A DNA stretch of 64,000 nt from Caulobacteraceae bacterium. GTDB taxonomy: Bacteria; Pseudomonadota; Alphaproteobacteria; Caulobacterales; Caulobacteraceae. Numbering within the stretch: position 1 is the stretch's first letter; each line of letters starts with the position of its first letter. Shown here piece after piece: positions 9,555 through 17,867 of this stretch. The stretch lies in the NCBI GenBank assembly GCA_947476325.1, contig CANJPZ010000008.1, positions 25,224-89,223 on the forward strand. The letters are read 5' to 3'. The notes under the pieces were generated by a model. That model saw nothing but the letters and a program-made list of their open reading frames with translations. It did no database searches and was not told where the DNA came from. The position numbers were made by a program, and so were the translations under genes.

Positions 9555-10766
9555 ATGTCCAAGGCAAGCGCGCTGACGCTCAGTCTGTTATTGGCCGGGA
9601 CGGCCTTCGTCGCGCCGGCGCCGGCTCTGTCGGCCCAAACGCCGGCGAGCAAGGCTCCGGCCACCAAGGCGGCCGCCTACCGGGCGCCGAGAACCTCGTT
9701 CGGCCAGCCCGACATCCAGGGCGCCTGGAGCAATTCATCGCTCACCCGCCTGGAGCGCGACACCCGCTATGGCGACCGACTGGTATTTACGCCCGCCGAA
9801 GTGGCTGCGCTGGAAAACACCCGCATTGCCCAGGTCGCGGCCGGCAACCTGCCGACGGATCCGAAGCTCACCACCCAGGAAGTCAACAAGACCTGCGATG
9901 TTCCGGGCTTCTCGGGCGTCGGCTGCGGCTACAACGCCGGCTTCACTGATCCGGGCGACGTGGTCATGCGGGTGCATGGCGAGCCGCGCACCTCGTTGAT
10001 CACCTCGACGGCCAATGGCCGCATCCCGCCGCCCAGAGCCGATGCGGCTGCGGCGACGGCACGTTCGGCGGCCGCTGCGGCAGCCCTGATCGGCGATGGC
10101 GAAGAGGGCCCGGCGGCTGGCGCAGCGCGCGGCGGCGCAACGGCGGCCGCAGGACGCGGCGGCGGCGGTGGTCGTGGCGGCGGCGGAGCGGCCGGCGGCG
10201 CTGGCCGCGGCATTTCGAACGGGGCCTTCGACAACCCGGAACAGCGTGGCCTGGCCGAGCGCTGCATCCTGTCCTTCGGCCGCAGCTCCGGCCCGGTCAT
10301 GCAGCCCCAGCTCTACAATTCGAACTATGAATTCGTTCAGGGCAAGGATTCGGTCGCGATCTGGGTCGAGATGGTCCACGACGTGAAGATCATTCGCCTG
10401 AACGCCAAACACCGCACCGATGGCCAGCGCCCCTACATGGGCGACACCATCGGTCACTGGGAGGGCGACACTCTGGTGGCCGAGACCACCAATTTCCCGC
10501 AGGCCCAGGCGCTGAACGGATCGTGGCAGAACCTCAAGGTGACCGAGAAGTTCCGCCGGGTCGCCAATGATCGCCTGCTCTATACCTTCACCGTCGAGGA
10601 CCCCACCGTGTGGGATCAGCCCTGGGGCGGGGAATACGAGTTCGGCAAGGCCAAGGGTCACGTGTTCGAATACGCCTGCCACGAAGGCAACTACGCCCTC
10701 GAAGGCATCCTGGCCGGCGCCCGCGCCGCCGAGGCGGACGCCGCAAAGGCGACCGCCTCGCGCTAA
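9555..10766 (+). CDS. Secreted protein of unknown function, paralogue 2 with Gly/Ala/Arg-rich insertion
   Basis: A 403-residue exported paralogue of the preceding gene, with the same conserved blocks (SFGQPDIQGAWSNSSLTRLE, GDVVMRVHGEPRTSLIT, SFGRSSGPVMQ, DSVAIWVEMVHDVKIIR, YACHEGNYALEGILAGARA). The two differ mainly between residues about 160 and 230, where this copy has an insertion rich in Ala, Gly and Arg (RGGGGGRGGGGAAGGAGRG), absent from paralogue 1. The ATG at 9555 follows a GGAGG ribosome site at 9543-9547. Signal peptide cleavage is likely near residue 27 (ALSAQ). It may be cotranscribed with paralogue 1 across the hairpin. It ends ten bases from the convergent SDR gene. Function unknown. 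Confidence 0.85.
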   Translation: MSKASALTLSLLLAGTAFVAPAPALSAQTPASKAPATKAAAYRAPRTSFGQPDIQGAWSNSSLTRLERDTRYGDRLVFTPAEVAALENTRIAQVAAGNLPTDPKLTTQEVNKTCDVPGFSGVGCGYNAGFTDPGDVVMRVHGEPRTSLITSTANGRIPPPRADAAAATARSAAAAAALIGDGEEGPAAGAARGGATAAAGRGGGGGRGGGGAAGGAGRGISNGAFDNPEQRGLAERCILSFGRSSGPVMQPQLYNSNYEFVQGKDSVAIWVEMVHDVKIIRLNAKHRTDGQRPYMGDTIGHWEGDTLVAETTNFPQAQALNGSWQNLKVTEKFRRVANDRLLYTFTVEDPTVWDQPWGGEYEFGKAKGHVFEYACHEGNYALEGILAGARAAEADAAKATASR

Positions 10767-10776
10767 CGCGGATCGG

Positions 10777-11559
10777 TCAGAACACCGCGTACCCGCCGTC
10801 GATCAGGACCTGGTCGCCGGTGTGGAAGCTTGAGGCGTCGGACGCGAAGTAGATCGCCATGCCGCCAAAGTCGGCCGGCTCGCCCCAGCGGCGCAGCGGG
10901 ACGCGCTTGATGACCTTGTCGTTGAAGACGTCGCTCTCCTGCGATTGCTTGGTCATGTCGGTGGCGATCCAGCCCGGCAGGATGGAATTGGCCCTTACGC
11001 CGTAACGCGCATGCTCGACGGCGATGCCGCGGATCATGGCCAGCAGGGCGCCCTTGGTCGCCGCATAGTGCTCGTTGCGCGCGGCTCCATCGATCGCCGA
11101 CAAGGACGAGATCGCCACCAGGCTGCCGCCGGGGTCGCCGGCGTTGGCGCGCTCCACCATGTGGCGGCAGGCGGCGCGGAAGGTGAAGAAGACGCCGTCG
11201 AGGTTGACCGCCAGGATCTTGCGATAGTCCTCGGTGGGGATGTCGATGAACGGTTTGCCTTTCAAGCCGATGCCGGCGTTGGCGATGACGGTGTCGACCC
11301 GGCCCATCTTCTCGACGGCCTCGGCCATGGCTGCGTCGACCGCCAGTTCGTCAGACACATCTACACGTTGAGCCAGCACTCGACCGCCGATGGCCTTCAG
11401 TTGGGTTTCAGCCGCAGCATTCTTGTCCGGGTTCGACCCCCAGATCACCACGTCAGAGCCTGCCTGCGCCAAGGCCAGGGCCATGCCCAGACCGATGCCG
11501 CCATTGCCGCCGGTAACCAGCGAAACCTTGCCAGTCAGGTCAAAAGCCTTGTAGGCCAT
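10777..11559 (-). CDS. SDR-family NAD(P)-dependent oxidoreductase
   Basis: A classical short-chain dehydrogenase/reductase of 260 residues. The cofactor motif TGGNGGIG is at residues 16-23, NAG follows the central strand, the catalytic serine lies in AISSLSAI, and the YxxxK pair is in HYAATK. The C-terminal DGGYAVF is typical of 3-oxoacyl-ACP-reductase and sugar-dehydrogenase-like members. The substrate cannot be read from sequence. Confidence 0.92.
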   Translation of the reverse strand: MAYKAFDLTGKVSLVTGGNGGIGLGMALALAQAGSDVVIWGSNPDKNAAAETQLKAIGGRVLAQRVDVSDELAVDAAMAEAVEKMGRVDTVIANAGIGLKGKPFIDIPTEDYRKILAVNLDGVFFTFRAACRHMVERANAGDPGGSLVAISSLSAIDGAARNEHYAATKGALLAMIRGIAVEHARYGVRANSILPGWIATDMTKQSQESDVFNDKVIKRVPLRRWGEPADFGGMAIYFASDASSFHTGDQVLIDGGYAVF

Positions 11560-11824
11560 AGGTTGAACACTCCATCAATGAGTCTGTTATGATTAATGGC
11601 TAGCGCCTGAACGGACGCCCCTGTTGCCGCAAGTCGCGGCCACACTCAATCGGGTGCGTGTTCGCGCAAGAGATTTGCAGTGCGGCGAGGAACTTGGTGA
11701 ACCGTTGCGCGTTTGTCACTAGATCGTCGTCCAAACCCTACCATAGGGCGGAATATTTCACGGAACGGCGCTACAAGAGGGTTGTTATTCAACAGCCTCT
11801 GTGGCAAAACAACCTACCTCTCGC

Positions 11825-11850
11825 GAGGATTCTGTTTTTTGGAGGATTCT
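11825..11850 (+). promoter_or_regulatory. Duplicated ribosome-binding site with GANTC sites
   Basis: The 9-mer GAGGATTCT occurs at 11825-11833 and again at 11842-11850, directly against the ATG at 11851. Each copy contains a Shine-Dalgarno core and a GATTC (GANTC, the CcrM methylation site of Caulobacterales). Only the GGAGG starting at 11841 is spaced plausibly for the start, and even that is short. Confidence 0.5.
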
Positions 11851-12285
11851 ATGAACGGTAAGATAGTGGCGCTGGCTGCTGTGGGGATTATGCTTGCCGG
11901 TCAGGCTTCCGCCGCAGCCGCCGCAACAGCTCAGATCAGCAGCGTGAGCGGTTCGGTTGTCGCCAGTTCGAACGGGCGCTTCTCGCCTGCGACGACTTCG
12001 ACCACACTGACCGCCGGTGACCGGGTTGTGGCCCGTGACGGCGCAGCTCAAGTGAAATTCTCGGACGGATGTGTCATTTCGCTGAAGCCCCAAGCCATGC
12101 TGACCGTTGGTCAGTCCTCGCCCTGCGCTACCGGCGCGGGTCTGGTTTCGGCTTCCGACAGCAACGCCGCTCAATTCGGCGATGACACCACCGGCTTCAA
12201 GAAGGCGTCGGTTACCTTCGCCGTCCTGGCCGCCCTCCTCCTGATCGAAGCCAACTCGCGGAACAACGACTCCGTCAGCCACTAG
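11851..12285 (+). CDS. Small secreted FecR-like protein
   Basis: A 144-residue exported protein. After a signal peptide ending near residue 24, the segment ISSVSGSVVASSNG, then LTAGDRVVARDGAAQVKFSD and ISLKPQAMLTV, resembles the beta-rich FecR-type domain found in small periplasmic proteins. Two cysteines (in SDGCVI and SSPCAT) could form a disulphide. A hydrophobic stretch near the C-terminus (VTFAVLAALLLIEA) may be a membrane anchor. It is monocistronic, with its own strong terminator downstream. The upstream 290 bases contain no gene; they hold small inverted repeats including CCCTA-CCA-TAGGG at 11737. Exact function unknown. Confidence 0.75.
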   Translation: MNGKIVALAAVGIMLAGQASAAAAATAQISSVSGSVVASSNGRFSPATTSTTLTAGDRVVARDGAAQVKFSDGCVISLKPQAMLTVGQSSPCATGAGLVSASDSNAAQFGDDTTGFKKASVTFAVLAALLLIEANSRNNDSVSH

Positions 12286-12323
12286 GCCTTTCCGGCCGAT
12301 AGGTCGGGACACAATGATTAAGA

Positions 12324-12353
12324 GCGCGGCGCCTCGAGGCGCCGCGCTTTTTT
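12324..12353 (+). terminator. Rho-independent terminator
   Basis: A perfect 10-bp GC stem (GCGCGGCGCC, TCGA loop, GGCGCCGCGC) followed by six T and then GTTTT. It ends the transcript of the small FecR-like gene and separates it from convergent yaaA. Confidence 0.93.
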
Positions 12354-12381
12354 GTTTTCCGGACGGCCTCGCTCGCCGGGT

Positions 12382-13161
12382 TCAGCCTGACTTCAAGGGG
12401 GGCTGCGGGCGCATGAACACCCAGTCTTCATCGCTCGACAGTTCGGGACGATAACCATAGCCCTCGGCGTTGAAGTCCTTGAGGCCTTCAGCGCGATCCA
12501 GACGCCGGTCAATCGCATAGCGCGCCATCAGACCGCGCGCCTTCTTGGCGTAGAACGAGATGATGCGGTGCTCGCCATCCTTTTCCTCACGGAAGTGGCA
12601 GTTCACGACGGGGAATCGAAGCGCCTTGCGATCCACGGCGGCGAAATACTCCTGGCTGGCCAGATTGATCAGGGTCGCATCGGCGTGGCCGTCGAGCGCG
12701 TCATTCAGCGTCCCAGCCACCGGCCCCTTCCAGAACCGGTACAGATCGGAGCCCCGCTTCGTCTGCAGGCGGATACCCATTTCAAGCCGATAGGGCTGAA
12801 CGGCATCGAGCGGCCGCAAGACGCCATACAGGCCTGACAGAATACGGATGTGGTCCTGAGCCCAAACCAGTCCCTTGCGATCCAGCCCGCGCGCGTTCAG
12901 GCCCTGATAGACATCGCCATTGAAAGCAAAGGCCGCCTGCAGGCCGTCCTCGCAAGCCGGATCAAAGGCCTGAAATCGCTCGTGATTGAGATGCGCAAGG
13001 TTGTCCGAAATCCCCATCAGACGCTTTAGATCGCTCTGGCGAAGGCGCACCGTCCGCTCGGCCAGTTCGGCGATATCGCTCTTCAGCAATGGCGTGGTCA
13101 GAGGCGCGTCAGGCGCGTCCTCGAACTTCATGGCCTTGGCTGGTGACAGGACGATCAGCAT
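12382..13161 (-). CDS. yaaA: Peroxide stress protein YaaA
   Basis: Member of the YaaA (DUF328/UPF0246) family. In E. coli YaaA limits free iron and protects DNA during hydrogen peroxide stress. 259 residues starting MLIVLSPAKAM, the family's characteristic N-terminus; the helix-hairpin-helix-like DNA-binding fold is known for the family but not visible as a short motif. Conserved C-terminal segments include NCHFRE and SFYAKKARGLMARY. A start 12 codons upstream is possible but not family-like. A peroxiredoxin gene lies 2.4 kb away on the same strand. Confidence 0.93.
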   Translation of the reverse strand: MLIVLSPAKAMKFEDAPDAPLTTPLLKSDIAELAERTVRLRQSDLKRLMGISDNLAHLNHERFQAFDPACEDGLQAAFAFNGDVYQGLNARGLDRKGLVWAQDHIRILSGLYGVLRPLDAVQPYRLEMGIRLQTKRGSDLYRFWKGPVAGTLNDALDGHADATLINLASQEYFAAVDRKALRFPVVNCHFREEKDGEHRIISFYAKKARGLMARYAIDRRLDRAEGLKDFNAEGYGYRPELSSDEDWVFMRPQPPLKSG

Positions 13162-13212
13162 GGCCCACTCATAGAGCGCTGCGATGGTGTCCGCCAAGGC
13201 GACTTGAGGCCT

Positions 13213-14622
13213 CTAGAACAAAACCCGCGGATTCATGATCCGTTTGGGGTCTAGGCTGGCCCGGATCGCCCGATAGGCGGCGATTTCCACCGGGTCCTTG
13301 TAGCGCAAGGCGTCGTCCACCTTCATCACGCCAATCCCGTGTTCGGCGCTGATCGAGCCGCCCATGGCCACGACGACGGCGTTGATGATTCCAGTCGCCT
13401 CGCTGCGCTGCGCCATGTGCGCGGCCACATCGCCACCCGCCGGGGCCAGCACATCATAGTGCAGGTTGCCGTCTCCAACGTGTCCGAAGGTTGGAAAGCG
13501 CACCCCGGGGCTGAAAGCGCTGACCGCCTTGCCCGCGAGCTCAAGGAATTCGGGGATTGCCGAGACCGGCACCGAGATGTCGTTCTTCCAGGCCTGGCCT
13601 TCAGATTTCTGGGCGGCCGACTGGTTTTCCCGCAATGCCCAGAAGGCCGCCGCCTGGCCATCGGACTGGGCGATCGCGGCGTCGTCCGCCAGACCGTCTT
13701 CAAGTGCGGCGGCAAGGATCCGTTCGAGCGCCCGCTCGGCGCCGCCGGGTTCAGCGTCGGTCACCTCGATCAGCACATACCAGGGATGACGGCCCTCGAG
13801 GGGCAGTCGGGAATTGGGCGCGTGCCGCAGGACAAGGTCGACGCCCAGATCACTCATCAGCTCAAAGGCTTCCAGCGAGCCGCCAGCGTCGCTGCGCGCC
13901 CGGGCCAGCAAGTCCAGCGTCGCGCGTGGATTGGACGCCCCGACAAACGCTACGGCTCGGGAAGCCGGCAAGGGGAACAGCTTGAGCCGCGCGGCGGTGA
14001 CGATTCCCAGCGTGCCTTCGGCGCCGCACAGCAGCTGCTTCAGGTCATAACCGGTGTTGTCCTTGCGCGGCCGCACCAGGCCATCCCAGACCCGGCCGTC
14101 CGGCATGACTGCCTCAAGGCCCAGGACCAGATCGCGCATATTGCCGAACCGCAGGACCGCAGTGCCGCCGGCGTTGGTCGAGACATTACCGCCGATGGTG
14201 CATGAGCCTTCCGACGCAAGTCCCAGCGGAAAACGCCGACGCGCCGACAGCGCCGCCTCGTGCGCCGCCGCCAGCGTCACGCCGGCCTGGACGGTCAGGG
14301 CCTCGTCAAAGGTATCGATCTCGAGCACCTTGTGCATCCGCTCGAGCGAGATCAGCACTTCGCCTTGCGGAATCTGTCCGCCGACCAGGCCCGTGTTGCC
14401 GCCCTGAACGGTCACAGGAGTCCCGGTCTCGGCGCAGAGCGAGACGATGGCCGCCACCTCTGCGGTGGATTTCGGAAGCATCAGGATCGGCGTCGAGCCG
14501 CTCCAGCGCTCGCGCCATTCCACCAGCTTGGGCGCCAAGCGCTCGGGATCGGCGCTCCATCCGGTTGGACCGGCAAGGGTCTTCAGACGGTCAATGACAT
14601 CGGGGCGAACGGAAATAGTCAT
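13213..14622 (-). CDS. FAD-linked 2-hydroxyacid dehydrogenase (GlcD/D2HGDH family)
   Basis: A 469-residue flavoprotein with an N-terminal PCMH-type FAD-binding domain (TPVTVQGGNTGLVGGQ, then GNVSTNAGGTAVLRFGNMRDLV) and a C-terminal FAD-linked oxidase domain ending in HVGDGNLHYD and SAEHGIGVMK. The histidines of these motifs are metal- and substrate-binding in D-2-hydroxyglutarate and D-lactate dehydrogenases. D-2-hydroxyglutarate or D-lactate is the likeliest substrate but not provable. It lies 10 bases downstream of the Sua5/YrdC gene. Confidence 0.88.
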   Translation of the reverse strand: MTISVRPDVIDRLKTLAGPTGWSADPERLAPKLVEWRERWSGSTPILMLPKSTAEVAAIVSLCAETGTPVTVQGGNTGLVGGQIPQGEVLISLERMHKVLEIDTFDEALTVQAGVTLAAAHEAALSARRRFPLGLASEGSCTIGGNVSTNAGGTAVLRFGNMRDLVLGLEAVMPDGRVWDGLVRPRKDNTGYDLKQLLCGAEGTLGIVTAARLKLFPLPASRAVAFVGASNPRATLDLLARARSDAGGSLEAFELMSDLGVDLVLRHAPNSRLPLEGRHPWYVLIEVTDAEPGGAERALERILAAALEDGLADDAAIAQSDGQAAAFWALRENQSAAQKSEGQAWKNDISVPVSAIPEFLELAGKAVSAFSPGVRFPTFGHVGDGNLHYDVLAPAGGDVAAHMAQRSEATGIINAVVVAMGGSISAEHGIGVMKVDDALRYKDPVEIAAYRAIRASLDPKRIMNPRVLF

Positions 14623-14631
14623 GACGCCAGT

Positions 14632-15552
14632 CTAGCCCACCTTTCCCGCCGCGCGCGACAGCCGGTCGTTGATGGCCTCGCCTAGGCCGGCATGGGGGAC
14701 CGGCGCCACCGCGATAGCGCTGGGGTTCATTCGGTCGGCGGCCCGCAACATCGAAAACAGATTGGCGGCCGCCTCCTTCAAATCTGCGGAAGGGCTGAGG
14801 TTGAACACTGCCGCACCGCCTTTCGCCGGGCCGAACGCCAGCCAGGCTTCGCCGGCCTGCGGCGCAGTCGCTTCAAGGCGGACTGGCGCCTGCGGGGCAT
14901 AGTGCAAGGTCAGTCGCCCGGGCGAGCGACGGGCGTCCGCTTGCGCAGCCGCCAGGGGACCGATCAAAGCTTCGATGGCCTCGCGCGCGACGCCACCTGG
15001 CCTCAGCAGGCGCGCCGGCTCACCCGGCAGCAAGGCGACGACCGTTGATTCAAGTCCCACCGCGCAGGGTCCGCCGTCCAGGCTGGCGCTCGCAGAGTCG
15101 CCGGTCTCGTCCATGGCGTCGCGCCAGGTTGTCGGGCTGGGCCGGCCGGAGCGGTTAGCCGAAGGCGCAACCAGCGGCGCGCCGAATTCCACCAGCAACT
15201 GGCGGGCCATCGGATGGGCGGGCGCCCGGACGGCGACGGTATCCAGTCCCGCGCGTGCCAGGTCGCATACGCCGGCCTCATCCCGGACCGGCGCGACAAT
15301 GGTGAGCGGACCTGGCCAGAAGGCTGCCGCCAGGGTCTCGGCTCTTGAGTCCAGGTGGGCCACCTGCCGGGCCGCTGCGATATCGGCCACGTGGGCGATC
15401 AACGGGTTGAACGCGGGCCGCCCCTTTGCCTGATAGAGCGCCGCCACGGCTATGGAATTGGCCGCATCGGCGGCCAGCCCATAGACCGTCTCGGTCGGCA
15501 TAATAACCAGCTCGCCAGCCCGCAGAGCCTTGGCGGCCTCAGAGATGTTCAA
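14632..15552 (-). CDS. L-threonylcarbamoyladenylate synthase (Sua5/YrdC)
   Basis: Makes threonylcarbamoyl-AMP for the t6A37 modification of ANN-decoding tRNAs. The YrdC domain is clear (LVIMPTETVYGLAADA, KGRPAFNPLI, SANRSGRPSPT) and is followed by a C-terminal Sua5 domain from about residue 210, so this is the long two-domain form. The start is uncertain: a TTG at 15552 gives an N-terminus of typical length and overlaps the end of the peroxiredoxin gene by 14 bases; an in-frame ATG at 15600 would add 16 Arg-rich residues inside that gene. Translational coupling to the peroxiredoxin gene is likely. Confidence 0.9.
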   Translation of the reverse strand: MNISEAAKALRAGELVIMPTETVYGLAADAANSIAVAALYQAKGRPAFNPLIAHVADIAAARQVAHLDSRAETLAAAFWPGPLTIVAPVRDEAGVCDLARAGLDTVAVRAPAHPMARQLLVEFGAPLVAPSANRSGRPSPTTWRDAMDETGDSASASLDGGPCAVGLESTVVALLPGEPARLLRPGGVAREAIEALIGPLAAAQADARRSPGRLTLHYAPQAPVRLEATAPQAGEAWLAFGPAKGGAAVFNLSPSADLKEAAANLFSMLRAADRMNPSAIAVAPVPHAGLGEAINDRLSRAAGKVG

Positions 15553-16021
15553 GCAGATAGTCCGCCGACGAGACCTTGAATTCTCCCGCCTGCTCGACAT
15601 TCAGCTGCTCGACAACGCCATCCTTTGCGACGAGGGAATAGCGCTGTGAACGCCGGCCCATACCAAATTTCGACCCGTCGAAATCCAGGCCGATCGCCTT
15701 GGTGAACTCGCCATTGCCGTCGGCCAGCATCATGACTTCATCCGTGATGCCCTGATCCTTGCCCCAGGCCTTCATGACGAACACGTCGTTGACCGAGACA
15801 CAAACGATCAGGTCGACACCTTTGGCCCTCAGTTCGGCCGCATGGGTCTTGAACCCGGGCAGGTGTTTGGCCGAGCAGGTCGGCGTGAAGGCGCCGGGCA
15901 GGGCCAGAAGCGCGACGCGCTTGCCGGCGAACACATCGGCAGTGGTCTTCGGCGCAGGACCGTCCTCGGTGGGGGTCATGAAGGTTGCGTCCGGCAGGCG
16001 GTCGCCGACTTTGATGGTCAT
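15539..16021 (-). CDS. Peroxiredoxin, Prx5/hybrid type
   Basis: A 160-residue thiol peroxidase that reduces H2O2 and organic hydroperoxides. The peroxidatic cysteine lies in PGAFTPTCSAKHLPGF. The segment YSLVAKDGVVEQLNVEQ is typical of the Prx5 class. There is no fused glutaredoxin domain, so reduction depends on an external thiol. The ATG giving MTIKVGDRLPDATF is the family-like start; the frame extends 18 codons upstream. It shares a 105-base divergent promoter region with yqgE and is followed by overlapping Sua5/YrdC. Confidence 0.93.
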   Translation of the reverse strand: MTIKVGDRLPDATFMTPTEDGPAPKTTADVFAGKRVALLALPGAFTPTCSAKHLPGFKTHAAELRAKGVDLIVCVSVNDVFVMKAWGKDQGITDEVMMLADGNGEFTKAIGLDFDGSKFGMGRRSQRYSLVAKDGVVEQLNVEQAGEFKVSSADYLLEHL

Positions 16022-16126
16022 GGCTTTCAGTGCTCCACTTGTGTTGAGCGGAAAGTGATAGGCTTCCCTCGCCATTCCGCCAACCCGCTCTTGTCACCTT
16101 TGGCCGCTGGCCGCACAGTTTGGGTC

Positions 16127-16699
16127 ATGGCCCTGACGCCGCAAAGTCTTACTGGCCGAATGCTGATCGCCATGCCCGGCATCGACGATCCGCGCTTCGA
16201 ACGCGCCGTGATTTTCGTTTGTGCGCATAACGACGAACACGCCATGGGCCTGATGGTGAACCGGCCGGTCGATGGTCTGACGACGCCAGCCTTGCTGGCC
16301 AGGCTGGGGGTTGAGTCGGACATCTCCATGCCCGAGGACCTAGTTCTGTTCGGCGGTCCGGTTGAACGCGAGCGAGGCTTTGTCCTGCATACCCGTGACT
16401 ACGCCAGCACGCCTGGTACGCTCAACATCGACGCCAGCGTCGGCCTGACCGCCACGCGCGATGTTCTGGAGGCGATGGCCGACGAGGATCGGCGCCCGCG
16501 CCGGTCTGTTCTGGCGCTAGGTTATGCCGGCTGGGGCGGCGGTCAGCTCGAAAGCGAAATTCGTCAGAACGTGTGGCTGACCTGCGAGCCGCACGAGGCT
16601 CTGCTGTTCGGGCCTGACCACGAACACAAGTGGAGCATGGCGCTGGCCCGCATCGGCGTGTCCGCCGATCGACTGTCGACCCTGGCCGGCCGCGCCTGA
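16127..16699 (+). CDS. YqgE/AlgH family protein
   Basis: A 190-residue UPF0301 protein. Typical blocks: SLTGRMLIAMPGIDDPRFERAVI at the N-terminus, GLMVNRPV, LFGGPVERERGFVLH and LALGYAGWGGGQLESEI. Pseudomonas AlgH influences alginate expression and virulence, but the biochemical role of the family remains unclear. The ATG at 16127 was chosen because family members start just before the Leu-Thr-Gly-x-Met segment. Its stop codon lies in the loop of a terminator-like hairpin. Confidence 0.93.
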   Translation: MALTPQSLTGRMLIAMPGIDDPRFERAVIFVCAHNDEHAMGLMVNRPVDGLTTPALLARLGVESDISMPEDLVLFGGPVERERGFVLHTRDYASTPGTLNIDASVGLTATRDVLEAMADEDRRPRRSVLALGYAGWGGGQLESEIRQNVWLTCEPHEALLFGPDHEHKWSMALARIGVSADRLSTLAGRA

Positions 16700-16721
16700 A
16701 GGGGCGCGGCCGGAGGGTTTT
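16688..16721 (+). terminator. Terminator hairpin overlapping the yqgE stop codon
   Basis: A perfect 9-bp GC stem (GGCCGCGCC, loop TGAAGG, GGCGCGGCC). The TGA stop of yqgE is the first three bases of the loop. A short TTTT at 16718-16721 follows after GGAGGG, so termination efficiency is uncertain. Confidence 0.6.
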
Positions 16722-16724
16722 GAC

Positions 16725-17741
16725 CTAGCGCAGGAATTTGCCCGCGCCGGATTCGATCGCCTTGTCGGCGTCACGGCAGATATCGTCGATCGCCGATTTC
16801 ATAACCGGGTCACTGGCGACCGGAACAAAGTCGCCCGGGGTCAGGGTGGTTGTGGATTGACCGGCCAGATTGCGCGATGCGTAGAGCGTGACCGAAACCT
16901 TGCGGATCTGACCACGCTGGCAGTTGATGTCATAGTCCGTGGACTGGGACAGGGCGGTTCCTGTCGGCGTCGTCACCGGGCCATAGAATTCCTGGCGCAG
17001 GATGTAGCGCGGCGTTGAGCGAGTGCCCTTCGAGGAATCGGGTTTGGCGCTTCTGAACAGGGCGCCATCGGCGCCAAAGCCCAGGAGCGGCCAGTCGGGA
17101 TTTCCGGCTGTGCCACCTTGCAGCACGGCTTGTTCGGTCAGCCAGCGGCGGCCGGCGGCCTGGTCGTTGATGTTGAAGGTCGGACCGGGACGAGCCCCGG
17201 CGGCGCCAGGCGCCGCGGCGACAGCGCCACCTCGACCCGGACCCGAGGCCGCAGCGCAGGCGGCGCGAACGCTGCCTTCGAGCACAGCGACGGAAGCGGC
17301 GGGCGACCAGTCTTCGGAATTGAGTTGGGTCTTCTTGTCGCCACCCAGATTGTGAGCGGGGAAGCTGGCGGTCTGGACCTGCTTGATGCGGGCGCCGACG
17401 CAATCGACAGTAAAGGTGTCGAGTTCCGACAGGGCCTGGATGCCGCCGACACCGGGGCCGGCCTTGAAGAATTCGATGCGAAGGGCGACGCTGGCCTGTC
17501 CGGAACTGGCGTCACGCTGGGCCAGAACGCCGCGCATCAGCAGGCCGTCGGGCGTCGCTGCAATCGACTGCCATCCGGTGACCGGGTTGGCGGTCTTTTC
17601 CAGAATGCTGTTGGACGTCTTCCAGGCGTCAACGGATGCCTTGTTAGCGGGGTCTGGCGTTTGAGCCAGGGTGGCGCCGGCTATCGCCACGCCCAGAACC
17701 GCAGCCGCCAATCCGGCGCTGCGGGTTTTGTTGCCGACCAT
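16725..17741 (-). CDS. Secreted protein with duplicated surface-adhesin-E-like domain
   Basis: A 338-residue exported protein (signal peptide ending near ATLAQ, residue 27). Two similar modules lie about 160 residues apart: TFTVDCVGARIKQVQT with a later cysteine, and DYDINCQRGQIRKVSVT with a later cysteine. The pairs are Cys114/Cys162 and Cys274/Cys322, both exactly 48 residues apart. The pattern resembles small surface-adhesin-E-like domains, but I am not sure of the family. The modules are joined by a Gly/Ala/Pro/Arg-rich linker (GPGRGGAVAAAPGAAGARPG). A GGAGGAAA ribosome site precedes the ATG and a TTGACG -35-like element lies at 17809-17814 (minus strand). Function unknown. Confidence 0.7.
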   Translation of the reverse strand: MVGNKTRSAGLAAAVLGVAIAGATLAQTPDPANKASVDAWKTSNSILEKTANPVTGWQSIAATPDGLLMRGVLAQRDASSGQASVALRIEFFKAGPGVGGIQALSELDTFTVDCVGARIKQVQTASFPAHNLGGDKKTQLNSEDWSPAASVAVLEGSVRAACAAASGPGRGGAVAAAPGAAGARPGPTFNINDQAAGRRWLTEQAVLQGGTAGNPDWPLLGFGADGALFRSAKPDSSKGTRSTPRYILRQEFYGPVTTPTGTALSQSTDYDINCQRGQIRKVSVTLYASRNLAGQSTTTLTPGDFVPVASDPVMKSAIDDICRDADKAIESGAGKFLR

Positions 17742-17867
17742 CGTTTCCTCCGAGAGATCCTAATTTATGGACTTGTTTTTTCTCATATGGGCCACGCCGT
17801 TTCCCTCACGTCAACTCAATCTTGCGACGCTAGTTCGGGGCGATGAGCCTTGCCCGAACCGGCAGTC

